From: CAJQND01 sp051010055 | GTDB lineage: Bacteria > Pseudomonadota > Alphaproteobacteria > Rhizobiales > CAJQND01 | NCBI GenBank assembly: GCA_051010055.1 | Contig: JBPCVY010000097.1 | Span: 1 to 17,982, forward strand | Reading direction: 5' to 3' | Length of the DNA stretch: 17,982 nt | Part shown: positions 1-7,604 of the stretch, piece after piece | How the letters are laid out: every line of letters starts with the position of its first letter | Position numbering within the stretch: position 1 is the stretch's first letter | The notes under the pieces: model-generated | Database searches by the model: none | What the model was told of the DNA's origin: nothing | The model's input: only the letters and a program-made list of their open reading frames with translations | Translations under genes and position numbers: made by a program

Positions 1-1
1 C

Positions 2-1660
2 CATTTTATGGGAGTGGCACTCCACCAATCCGGCGACAACGAGAACGCCACAAAATGCATCGAGAAAGCGCTCGAGCTTAAACCCGACGATCCCGCGATG
101 TTGAATAATTTTGGCTTGGCATTGAATGCCCTGCATCACTGGCGTAAAGCCCTGGACTGTTTCAACAAATCTATCAAATTGAATCCGGAGTTCATCGAAG
201 CGCGCATCAACCGAGGACATGTCCTGCAAAACCTTGGACTCCATAAAGAAGCAATTTTTGATTTCTCTCGCGTATTGATTGCCAAACCCGATAAAATTCA
301 TTTGCTGGGTGACAAACTGTTCTCTCGATTGAATATCTGTGATTGGGATGGAATTGAGATTGAACTCTCGTCGATGATCTCCGACATTGCCGTAAGCAAG
401 CCAGTTTGCACGCCGTTTCATACTCTCGCCGTTTGTGCCGACCCGACACTTCAACAGGCTTACGCTAGGTCTTACGCAGAAGCACACTACCCCGCGAAGG
501 AAAATACCTTCGCCTCACCTGAAACAAGCCCTTCAAAAATCAAGGTTGCGTACTTTTCATCGGATTTTTACGATCACGCCACATCCTACCTCATGGCAGG
601 CCTGTTTGAATGTCACGACCGGTCCAAGTTCGAGATACACGCCATTTCATTTTCTCCAAAGGCAAGCGGTAAAATCACACGGCGCGTGAAAGCCGGCTTT
701 ACCGAATTCCATGATGTTTCAGCATTGAGCGACACTCAGATACGCGAACTGACGCGAAAATTGGAGATTGATATAGCAGTCGACCTTAAGGGGTACACGC
801 ATGGCGCGAGACCGATGCTGTTTGCTCAAAGGATTGCCCCTGTTCAGATAAGCTTTCTCGGATACCCGGGCACTTTGGGCATTTCAACTATGGATTATTT
901 AATCGCGGACAAGTTTATCATCCCGCCAGGATTACGCTTGCTGTACGACGAGAAAGTCATTTACCTACCTGGTTGTTATCAACCTTACGATGATAAGAAG
1001 AAAATCTCAAAAGCGGCACCTTCGCGCACGGGCCAGGGTCTTTCCGACAGCGCGTTCGTATTCTGCTCATTTAACAACAGTTACAAATTCACCCCGGCTA
1101 TGTTCGATATCTGGATGCGTCTCTTAAAGAAAGTCGACAATAGCGTTTTGTGGCTTCTTACGGGCAATTCACAAACTGAAGAGAATCTCACAAAGGAGGC
1201 GGCCAAGCGGGGGATATCTGATGACCGGTTAATATTCGCCGATCGGGTTCCCGTCGAAGACCATATTGCTCGGCATCGGTTGGCCGATCTTTTTTTGGAT
1301 ACTGAGATCTGTTGCGCTCACACCACAGCGAGCGATGCGCTCTCCACCGGTTTGCCGATCGTCACATGCACAGGGCAAAACTTCGCATCTCGTGTAGCCG
1401 GCAGCCTGTTAACCGCGCTTGGAATGGACGAACTGATTGCGAACAACCTGACCGAGTATGAGGAACTCGTCCTGAAACTGGCTCGCGATCCGGAAAAACT
1501 TGAGAAGGTAGCAAAAAAATTGAGGAAAAACGTCGAAACATCTGACTTGTTTAAAACCGATATTTTTCGGCGCCATCTCGAACAAGCCTATCGAACTGCT
1601 TGGGAAAACCATGTGAAAGGAAACAATCCCGGCTACATTGATATTGCTGGAGAGGAATAA
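2..1660 (+). CDS. TPR / GT41 O-GlcNAc-transferase-like glycosyltransferase (5' end outside window)
   Basis: A cytoplasmic glycosyltransferase of the OGT/SPINDLY type (GT41), which moves a sugar from a nucleotide sugar to protein. The frame is already open at base 2, and the residues before the first ATG (position 8) continue a TPR helix, so the true start lies upstream. Numbering from that ATG, TPR units occupy about 1-22 (partial), 27-60 and 61-94. The catalytic region covers about 177-540. Key family residues are present: the DHATSYL segment with His190, the NNSYKFTP segment with Lys360 (equivalent to the donor-binding lysine of human OGT), and the AHTTASDAL segment with His438. The FASRVAGSLLTALG block typical of the family follows. 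The gene ends with TAA and converges on the RTX gene. Acceptor and donor sugar cannot be read from sequence. The number of missing N-terminal TPRs is unknown. Confidence 0.9.
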   Translation, partial: HFMGVALHQSGDNENATKCIEKALELKPDDPAMLNNFGLALNALHHWRKALDCFNKSIKLNPEFIEARINRGHVLQNLGLHKEAIFDFSRVLIAKPDKIHLLGDKLFSRLNICDWDGIEIELSSMISDIAVSKPVCTPFHTLAVCADPTLQQAYARSYAEAHYPAKENTFASPETSPSKIKVAYFSSDFYDHATSYLMAGLFECHDRSKFEIHAISFSPKASGKITRRVKAGFTEFHDVSALSDTQIRELTRKLEIDIAVDLKGYTHGARPMLFAQRIAPVQISFLGYPGTLGISTMDYLIADKFIIPPGLRLLYDEKVIYLPGCYQPYDDKKKISKAAPSRTGQGLSDSAFVFCSFNNSYKFTPAMFDIWMRLLKKVDNSVLWLLTGNSQTEENLTKEAAKRGISDDRLIFADRVPVEDHIARHRLADLFLDTEICCAHTTASDALSTGLPIVTCTGQNFASRVAGSLLTALGMDELIANNLTEYEELVLKLARDPEKLEKVAKKLRKNVETSDLFKTDIFRRHLEQAYRTAWENHVKGNNPGYIDIAGEE

Positions 1661-1723
1661 AAATCAAAGGCGGGTGACGAGCTTTCTCTGGAGAAACTTG
1701 TAACCACACGTATCAGCTATGTT

Positions 1724-1758
1724 AAAAAGGCACCAAGCACCGAATGGTACTTGGCACC
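1724..1758 (-). terminator. Rho-independent terminator of the RTX gene
   Basis: Read on the minus strand, 41 bases after the RTX stop, GGTGCCAAGTACC, a four-base ATTC loop and GGTGCTTGGTGCC form a 13-bp stem, followed directly by TTTTT. Three pairs are G-U wobbles that pair only in the minus-strand transcript. Read on the plus strand, those positions become mismatches, so the element is tuned for the RTX transcript and would work poorly for the converging glycosyltransferase gene. Confidence 0.85.
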
Positions 1759-1798
1759 TCCTTTTCCTTTACATCAATTGGCCGCCGCCGGCTCTCGG

Positions 1799-4700
1799 TC
1801 AAATCATATCTGTGGTTTCGTTCCCCAAGTCGTCGGTGTAGATAATGGAGACAGGGCTGACATACGACTGAATGGTTGCGATTTGTAACGGGTTCGATGT
1901 CAGTCCTGCGCCATCCGAATCCACCCAAACCGAGGTATCCCCGCCGACTGTAGTCGTTGTATAGGCATAGTCGCCCAGGTCGCCTGGATCGGCTTCAAAC
2001 AGATCGGAGAGATCTAGATAGTCTTCCGCCCCAAAGTCGACAATGAGATCAGCGGGATCGTCATTCGCAGTTGGAACGGTGTCATTTCCATCAAGGGATT
2101 CGGCGGAGAAGTGAACGATATCCTCATCGGCCGTTCCCCCGGTATAGATGTAATTTTCTCCGGCTCCGCCGGACAGGAAGTCCGCGCCATCGCCGCCATC
2201 CAGAAAATCGTCACCCAATCCGGCAAAGATGATGTCATCACCTGCTTCACCCAAAAGTATATCGTTATATGAGCCATTATTGGGGGCGTTGGGATTTGCC
2301 TCCGATCCGGCAACTAGATCGCCCGGCAACAACGCTTTGGTCACATACATGTTGCTGTCCGGATCGTAAACTTCGATTTCCGCGCCGGAAATCAGAATAT
2401 CATCTCCGGAACCGCCGTAAAACGTATCGTTACCGTCGACATCGACAATCAGGTCGGCGCCAGAATCGCCATACATTATATCGTTACCTCCGTCGCCGAA
2501 CAGCAGATCATTATGGTTACCGCCGCGGATCGTGTCTCCACCGTTCGTTCCATAAAGGAAGTCCTGGCCGTCGCCGCCAACTATTTCGCCCGGGTTGGTC
2601 GTGCTGTTTCCATCGCTGTCAACAACGCTTTGGCCGGCAAATTGGGCATCAATGCCAGAATTATCTATTTCCGTGCTTTTACCGCCCTGATCGGGATCCA
2701 TTTCATCATCTGCATCCTGGTCGTTCGGTTCGTCTGGCGGATCTACTGGATCGGTAATACCATCCGAAACAGCGTTGATAGCGCCTTGGGTTGAGGTTTG
2801 ATTTGTTGTCCAATCCTGTTCCCGGTTCGTATCAATATCGACGAACAGACCGTTGTTGTCTCTATCGCCAGGAACCGAACCCTTACCGGTAACTTCGTCG
2901 GAGAAAGAGCGCGAGTAGATCAGATTGCTGTCATCAATATCTCCGTTCGTGTAGCGCATCGGCAACAGGCTCGCGACCCCGAGAACTGCCGCGATCGTCA
3001 GCTGATTAGACATTTGCCCGTTGTACTGAGTGTTATCAACAAGAGGACCGAGCAAACCTTGAGCGCTTGCCGGCGTCGATGCCCCAGCAACTCCATTCCA
3101 AATCACACTGCCAAGCGTGAGCACAGATTCATCGACATCGTTGGCGAGAATCCCGTCGATTGTCGTGTTGCCCAAGATTAAACCCTGATCCTCATACATA
3201 CTGATGCCCAGAGGATCGGCGGTCGTGTAATCACTGGTGATTACATCGGACCAATCAGTCGGAGAGCCATCATACAATGTTCGATCAGAGTTCAATACGG
3301 TCATCGAGTAGGTGCCGTTCTTGTTATTCGACTGGGCACCATCTGCGTCGTAAACCGTCCATGTGCCGTTTTCGTAAAGCACCAAGAAGCCCTTGGCAGC
3401 TATTGTCGCAACATTACTTGTCGACAGGTCGATCAGAATGATTTTGTCCCCATCCGTAATTTCAAGTCTTACATTTTCAAGCCTGGAGCCTGTAGTATTG
3501 TTGGCGTTGTCCTCAATATTTCGGATTTCGATATAGCTTAAGCCCGCTGGAACATCCAAAGTGTTAGAGTCAAATAGGTTTCCATCACCGGGATCACCCT
3601 CTAATCGGCTGGTATTCAGACCAACCTCATTGATGACAATAACGCCAAGCAAAGTGTCGTTATCGATGATTGTTGTCACCACCTCGTCAAATCCAGGCTC
3701 GATTTTACTGTTTGAGCTTGGATTCGATATATTCACGGCGAAATCTTCCGCATTTTCAATTAGCGAATCGTCATAAGTTGGCAGATCGAATGTGATCGTT
3801 GTGGGCGTGTTCTCGTCATAAGTGATGTTGATCACATCATTCGTTGTATCAACCACTGCAATCACTGAACCTGCGGCCGAATTGATTGCAGCAGCCGTCG
3901 CGGCAAGCGCATCGTCAATATTCGTTCCCCCGGTGCCCACATCTTCCGGATCCGCATCATCGAAATTCAATATTGGATTAGGGTCGACATAGATGAAGTT
4001 CAATGTCATCTGCACAGTAGCCGTTGCACCTGGAGCAAGAACCCCGCCAGCTAATTCAAGTGTATACGATGCCGGATCACCTTCAACCACCGTATTGCGG
4101 TCAAGGCTTCCTGAATTCGCCGCCGTCAGTTTCCAGCACAATGGATCAATATTGAGTATCGTCGTCGACACCGTGCCGGTCTCGATCTTGTCAGGCACCG
4201 TATCGGTGGCCGTGTCGCTGTCGATCAGCGAGATCTGGTAATCCTCATCCGATTCAGCAATCGAATCGTCGGTCGCCGTCAGATCGAACGTCACAAGCGT
4301 CGCATCCGCCGCAATGTCGTTCACCGCCGTGACCGTCAGAACACCCGTCGTCGCATCAAACGTATAGGTCCCATTGCCGTCAGCCGTCGTCCCGCTGGTG
4401 CCAATGTCATCCTCAACAGAATCCCAGAAGTCCTCCTGCAACGTCGTCAGCGCCGGATCAAAATCGCCAGCCTCCGTCTCGTCCCGGGTAAACTCAAGCT
4501 TCACCGAAACCGTCTCGCCAGCACTCAGATCGTTGGTCGTGAAGCTGATCTCGTATTCCTGCGCAGACCCTTCCGCAACCGTCGTGTCAGCCTGCGAAAT
4601 CACCCAGCAAATCTGATCGTTGTCGGTGATCGTCGTCGACACCGTGCCGGTCTCGATCTTGTCAGGCACCGTATCGGTGGCCGTGCTGTCATTGTCGACC

Positions 4701-6652
4701 AGCGAGACCTGGTAATCCTCATCCGATTCAGCAATCGAATCGTCGGTCGCCGTCAGATCGAACGTCACGAGCGTCGCATCCGCCGCAATGTCGTTCACCG
4801 CCGTGACCGTCAGAACACCTGTCGTCGCATCAAACGTATAGGTCCCATTGCCATCAGCCGTCGTCCCGCTGGTGCCAATGTCATCCTCAACAGAATCCCA
4901 GAAGTCTCCCTGCAACGTCGTCAGCGCCGGATCAAAATCGCCAGCCTCCGTCTCGTCCCGGGTAAACTCAAGCTTCACCGAAACCGTCTCGCCAGCACTC
5001 AGATCGTTGGTCGTGAAGCTGATCGCGTATTCCTGCGCAGACCCTTCCGCAACCGTCGTGTCAGCCTGCGAAATCACCCAGCAAATCTGATCTGATTCAG
5101 GAATCAATATAGGTTGAGTTGCCTCACTGATATCATTGTCCGTATCGGTAATACGATAATCGAAAGTAGCAGACCTGTTCTGGCCAACTACGTTGTCGTC
5201 TTCGGCCTGGAAACTCCAACTACCATCTGAGGAAAATTGATAAACTCCAATGCCTGACACAACGAACTCATAAACGCCCGCAATCACCTCGGTTCCAGAT
5301 TCGATCTCGACAAAGCCATTGCCATCGCGGAGGTCGACGTGTGTAAGGGTTGCCGGTCCATCTGCACCGGAAATGTCCGTTCCTGATCCATCCGGATCGT
5401 CGGCAACAGAAGGTAAAATTACGTTGCCATCGATTGTTTGACCTTCTTCGACGGTCTGCTCGTCATCATCGATAGCAGTCGGAACATCATCTAAGACCTC
5501 AAGCGAGGTCTCGGAGGTATCGAAAAGGCTATTTGTATCGAACACTTCTACAGGAATGTTCTCGACCAGAATCCGGTCGTTACCATCAGCATTTTGAATT
5601 GTTTCCAAGAGCGCAACAGAAATGACGCCCTGCCCAACACTTTCCGCCGGAATATTTGACGGCAAATCAATCTCCAGCAACAATGTGGGAACGCCGTCAA
5701 ACGAACCAATTAAATTACCGTCCGGATCTTTCGACCATTCCACGACAACGCCCGGCGCAACGCCTGAAACGGTTATAGCACTCAGGTCGTCGCCGAATTC
5801 GAGATCAATAACATCCCCACTCCCTGCTTCAATAACGACGCCAATGCCAGCTTCTTCATTAGGGTCCGAATTGTTTGCTGGATCGCCATCCGCATTTTCA
5901 CTGGATCCACCGGCAGCAAGAGCCGGTTCCGTCACGACCACCGGAGTTTCGGGATTGATAGGTGGTGTCGGAGGCACCCCTGGAGGCGGTGGGAGCGGGA
6001 TAAAGTCAATAATTTCCGGTGGAGCAATATCTGGACCTGGCGTTAGCAGATTAAATTGATTATTGAACTCCTCAACAGTGGGAAATGCGCGGTCAAATGC
6101 CGTCGGTGGCAATAACTCAGTGGGATCGAAGATATTGAGGATTGGGTTGTCGACCGTAAAATTGTTGCCACTGCTGGGCGGGCCTTCTTCATCGCCTGAT
6201 GCCGGGACGACGATGCCTTCTGCTTCAAGGGCAGCAATCAAGGAATCTGCTGGGATTTCAATGTTGCCAACCAAAATAGAGGGCATATTGAGCAGAGCAT
6301 CTTTGATAATGATCAGATCGCCATTTGCCGTGCGGATAATCAGGTCGCTGCCCGAAACCAGGATGGCCTCGATCTCTGCACCATCCGGCAGTTCCACAGC
6401 GCCGCCATCGGTTGCTTCATAGATGGCTATGACTTTTGAGGCGTCATAGCCATTTACCTGTTCAACCGCCATTTCCGCCGGAACACTCGCGGTGGCCGAT
6501 ATGGTACCGAGGGTTTGTTCACTCGCAACGGTTTGCAGTTGGGTGGATTGTGCGACGGAAATTTCTGTCGCGGAATTCGTCTCAGCGTTTTCTGATTCAG
6601 AAGCAGATGGCTCAGTGTTCGGGTCAAAACCCGACTCAGAACGATCGACCAT
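1799..6652 (-). CDS. Giant RTX-type secreted calcium-binding protein / probable adhesin, type I secretion substrate
   Basis: A 1617-residue, strongly acidic protein without a signal peptide, as expected for type I secretion. Approximate order: retention-module-like region 70-148; proline-rich spacer 207-236; VCBS/T1SS-143-like region 265-520; three Calx-beta-like repeats at 521-675, 679-832 and 838-1001; a possible lamin-tail-like beta domain from about 1002 (VIVINEV... YIEIRN) and a region of unclear fold to about 1220; Asp-rich linker 1300-1350; RTX nonapeptides (GGxGxDxxx) at 1353-1504 in two blocks; C-terminal T1SS signal region with the DLIVDFGAEDYLDLSDLF segment. The ATG at 6652 is chosen because GGGAG lies 8 bases upstream on the coding strand; an in-frame TTG six codons earlier overlaps that ribosome site. 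The only cysteines seen are three, one at the start of each Calx-beta-like repeat. A terminator follows the stop. No ABC/MFP/TolC secretion genes are in the window. Adhesin function is inferred from architecture; a secreted enzyme is less likely because no catalytic domain was seen. Confidence 0.9.
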   Translation of the reverse strand: MVDRSESGFDPNTEPSASESENAETNSATEISVAQSTQLQTVASEQTLGTISATASVPAEMAVEQVNGYDASKVIAIYEATDGGAVELPDGAEIEAILVSGSDLIIRTANGDLIIIKDALLNMPSILVGNIEIPADSLIAALEAEGIVVPASGDEEGPPSSGNNFTVDNPILNIFDPTELLPPTAFDRAFPTVEEFNNQFNLLTPGPDIAPPEIIDFIPLPPPPGVPPTPPINPETPVVVTEPALAAGGSSENADGDPANNSDPNEEAGIGVVIEAGSGDVIDLEFGDDLSAITVSGVAPGVVVEWSKDPDGNLIGSFDGVPTLLLEIDLPSNIPAESVGQGVISVALLETIQNADGNDRILVENIPVEVFDTNSLFDTSETSLEVLDDVPTAIDDDEQTVEEGQTIDGNVILPSVADDPDGSGTDISGADGPATLTHVDLRDGNGFVEIESGTEVIAGVYEFVVSGIGVYQFSSDGSWSFQAEDDNVVGQNRSATFDYRITDTDNDISEATQPILIPESDQICWVISQADTTVAEGSAQEYAISFTTNDLSAGETVSVKLEFTRDETEAGDFDPALTTLQGDFWDSVEDDIGTSGTTADGNGTYTFDATTGVLTVTAVNDIAADATLVTFDLTATDDSIAESDEDYQVSLVDNDSTATDTVPDKIETGTVSTTITDNDQICWVISQADTTVAEGSAQEYEISFTTNDLSAGETVSVKLEFTRDETEAGDFDPALTTLQEDFWDSVEDDIGTSGTTADGNGTYTFDATTGVLTVTAVNDIAADATLVTFDLTATDDSIAESDEDYQISLIDSDTATDTVPDKIETGTVSTTILNIDPLCWKLTAANSGSLDRNTVVEGDPASYTLELAGGVLAPGATATVQMTLNFIYVDPNPILNFDDADPEDVGTGGTNIDDALAATAAAINSAAGSVIAVVDTTNDVINITYDENTPTTITFDLPTYDDSLIENAEDFAVNISNPSSNSKIEPGFDEVVTTIIDNDTLLGVIVINEVGLNTSRLEGDPGDGNLFDSNTLDVPAGLSYIEIRNIEDNANNTTGSRLENVRLEITDGDKIILIDLSTSNVATIAAKGFLVLYENGTWTVYDADGAQSNNKNGTYSMTVLNSDRTLYDGSPTDWSDVITSDYTTADPLGISMYEDQGLILGNTTIDGILANDVDESVLTLGSVIWNGVAGASTPASAQGLLGPLVDNTQYNGQMSNQLTIAAVLGVASLLPMRYTNGDIDDSNLIYSRSFSDEVTGKGSVPGDRDNNGLFVDIDTNREQDWTTNQTSTQGAINAVSDGITDPVDPPDEPNDQDADDEMDPDQGGKSTEIDNSGIDAQFAGQSVVDSDGNSTTNPGEIVGGDGQDFLYGTNGGDTIRGGNHNDLLFGDGGNDIMYGDSGADLIVDVDGNDTFYGGSGDDILISGAEIEVYDPDSNMYVTKALLPGDLVAGSEANPNAPNNGSYNDILLGEAGDDIIFAGLGDDFLDGGDGADFLSGGAGENYIYTGGTADEDIVHFSAESLDGNDTVPTANDDPADLIVDFGAEDYLDLSDLFEADPGDLGDYAYTTTTVGGDTSVWVDSDGAGLTSNPLQIATIQSYVSPVSIIYTDDLGNETTDMI
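2140..2595 (-). repeat. RTX nonapeptide repeat region
   Basis: This part of the RTX gene encodes two runs of GGxGxDxxx-type nonapeptides (for example GGDGQDFLYG and GGDGADFLSG) separated by an insertion of about 40 residues that includes the EVYDPDSNMY segment. In known proteins each pair of such turns binds calcium in a parallel beta roll and folds after export into calcium-rich medium. Confidence 0.88.
4158..4618 (-). repeat. Calx-beta-like repeat, copy 2 of a recent tandem duplication
   Basis: This DNA segment is nearly identical to 4629-5092. By eye there are only about ten base differences plus one codon missing here. The encoded changes are few: A/E in the AQEY(A/E)ISF segment, G/E in TTLQ(G/E)DFWD, and SLVDNDSTATD against SLIDSDTATD. 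A third, strongly diverged relative lies further downstream in the gene (about 3650-4140). The synonymous sites are also conserved, which means the two copies are recent or have been homogenised. Confidence 0.92.
4629..5092 (-). repeat. Calx-beta-like repeat, copy 1 of a recent tandem duplication
   Basis: The N-terminal partner of 4158-4618. It starts at the protein level with QICWVISQADTT and ends with the TVSTTITDNDQ segment, which leads directly into the next copy. The spacing between matching bases is 474 at one end and 471 at the other because of the single-codon indel. The codons of both copies look richer in G and C at third positions than the diverged third repeat next to them. Confidence 0.92.
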
Positions 6653-6670
6653 AGTTGACACTCCCAGCAA

Positions 6671-6689
6671 ACGTGCCTTGATGGCACGT
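6671..6689 (-). promoter_or_regulatory. Perfect inverted repeat in the RTX gene 5' leader
   Basis: ACGTGCC and GGCACGT flank a five-base loop (TTGAT on the plus strand). The element ends 4 bases before the GGGAG ribosome site and 18 bases before the ATG of the RTX gene. In the transcript it would form a 7-bp hairpin directly beside the ribosome site; as DNA it could equally be a regulator binding site. Function is inferred. Confidence 0.5.
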
Positions 6690-6776
6690 GTGTTAACTAC
6701 TCGTTAATATATTGAGAGGATCGCATTCCCAGGTTTTCATTTCCAGTATCGGAACCGCGTTTTTTGATCTCAACAT

Positions 6777-6798
6777 CATATTATATTATGTTTTTGAT
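6777..6798. promoter_or_regulatory. AT-rich palindrome with TTTTTGAT tail, site 1
   Basis: CATATTATATTATG is a CATA-N6-TATG palindrome followed immediately by TTTTTGAT. A second copy of the same arrangement sits 73 bases away at 6850. Both lie in the divergent region between the RTX gene and the RHH-PAS regulator gene, where operators for either gene would be expected. Confidence 0.45.
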
Positions 6799-6849
6799 AC
6801 TTTTCTTGGTAACCATAACGCCTTTTCCTTGCGCTCTCATTCAATTAGT

Positions 6850-6873
6850 CATAAAATATTATGAGTTTTTGAT
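6850..6873. promoter_or_regulatory. AT-rich palindrome with TTTTTGAT tail, site 2
   Basis: CATAAAATATTATG has the same CATA-N6-TATG arms as the site at 6777 and is followed, after AG, by the same TTTTTGAT octamer. It lies 44 bases before the RHH-PAS start codon, a position suited to autoregulation. A further TTTTTGAT octamer without a palindrome occurs near 6761. Confidence 0.45.
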
Positions 6874-6916
6874 GGCTATCGGCACCTACCAATTCCTCTC
6901 GAATGCAGGCTGAAGG

Positions 6917-7525
6917 ATGGAAATTTCCACGCATATTGATGTCAATTTGAACAGTTCCCTGCGCGTGCTGCAGCACAAGGGGCAAAGATTTTCAGTACGG
7001 CTTGAAGACGTATTCTGGGAACAGCTTGAAGATTTTTCCGTCAAGGAGAAACTGTCGCTGAGCAAGTTCATACATACCATTACATCCTCCCTTAACGTAA
7101 ACGTAAATAGAACATCTTTTTTGCGGTGTTATTGCCTGCAAAGATTGCAGGAGTCTGCCCCACTTGACGCCTCAAGCTCCGTTGCAGGCATCGATCTTGG
7201 CTCGATCATCACAGCCTGTCCCAGCCCGGTGTTCGTGCTTGGAAATGACCGCAAAATTGTCGCCTACAACCCGGCTTTCAAAAACGAATTTCTTTCCCTT
7301 GATGCCGCAGGCCAACCCGCTGGGCAGCGAACCCCGCTCAGGCTGACATTCAGTCAGCCGTTCAACACCATCAAGAGCTTCCTCGTGGACAATCCGGGCC
7401 GGGTGGTCACCGCACAGGTGGGGTTCTCGCAAGCCAGCAACAGCCGCCAATATTGGGTGCGGTTTGCACTGGCGGACAAGTCTCGTGGGCTTGATTCTCT
7501 GGTGGTGGCTTTTGTTGGTTCCTAA
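6917..7525 (+). CDS. Ribbon-helix-helix (RHH_4-type) / PAS-like fusion regulator
   Basis: A 202-residue putative transcription regulator. Residues about 22-75 fit the RHH_4 pattern: a short beta strand (RFSVRLEDVFWEQLEDF), a helix with KEKLSLSKFIHTI, and the NRTSFLRCYCLQRL helix. Residues about 93-200 look like a single PAS fold: SIITACPSPVFVLGNDRKIV, the AYNPAF turn, then beta strands ending QYWVRFALADKS and LVVAFVGS. RHH proteins bind DNA as dimers through the beta strand; PAS domains sense small molecules, redox state or light, so ligand-responsive DNA binding is the likely role. The ATG at 6917 has a weak CAGG ribosome site 7 bases upstream. The gene is divergent from the RTX gene and 144 bases before the ABC-operon start, so it could control either. 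Cys71, Cys73 and Cys101 could allow redox sensing, but this is speculative. No cofactor-binding signature was identified. Confidence 0.78.
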   Translation: MEISTHIDVNLNSSLRVLQHKGQRFSVRLEDVFWEQLEDFSVKEKLSLSKFIHTITSSLNVNVNRTSFLRCYCLQRLQESAPLDASSSVAGIDLGSIITACPSPVFVLGNDRKIVAYNPAFKNEFLSLDAAGQPAGQRTPLRLTFSQPFNTIKSFLVDNPGRVVTAQVGFSQASNSRQYWVRFALADKSRGLDSLVVAFVGS

Positions 7526-7604
7526 TGCGTGAAAAACATCCCTTCCCCCGGCATCAAGTATCTCGATTTATTCCCTAACTTAGAAATCCGATGCCGAACA
7601 TCAA

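Noticed and set aside
1684..1697. Short TTTCTC/GAGAAA palindrome after the glycosyltransferase gene as its terminator
   Set aside because: The loop would be two bases, the stem is AT-rich and no U-tract follows.
2269..3181. Plus-strand frames of 93-162 codons opposite the RTX region
   Set aside because: Low-complexity Arg/Cys-rich shadows opposite the Gly/Asp codons of the RTX protein, with no supporting start signals.
4374..5090. Two nearly identical 80-codon plus-strand frames (4374-4616 and 4848-5090)
   Set aside because: They are antisense shadows of the duplicated Calx-beta-like repeats; their similarity only reflects the DNA duplication.
4158..5092. CRISPR array or mobile element as the source of the repeated DNA
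   Set aside because: The units are about 460 bases, in frame, and encode a protein domain; there are no short repeats with unique spacers and no transposase or terminal inverted repeats.
6653..6670. TTG start extending the RTX protein by six residues
   Set aside because: It overlaps the GGGAG ribosome site that serves the ATG at 6652.
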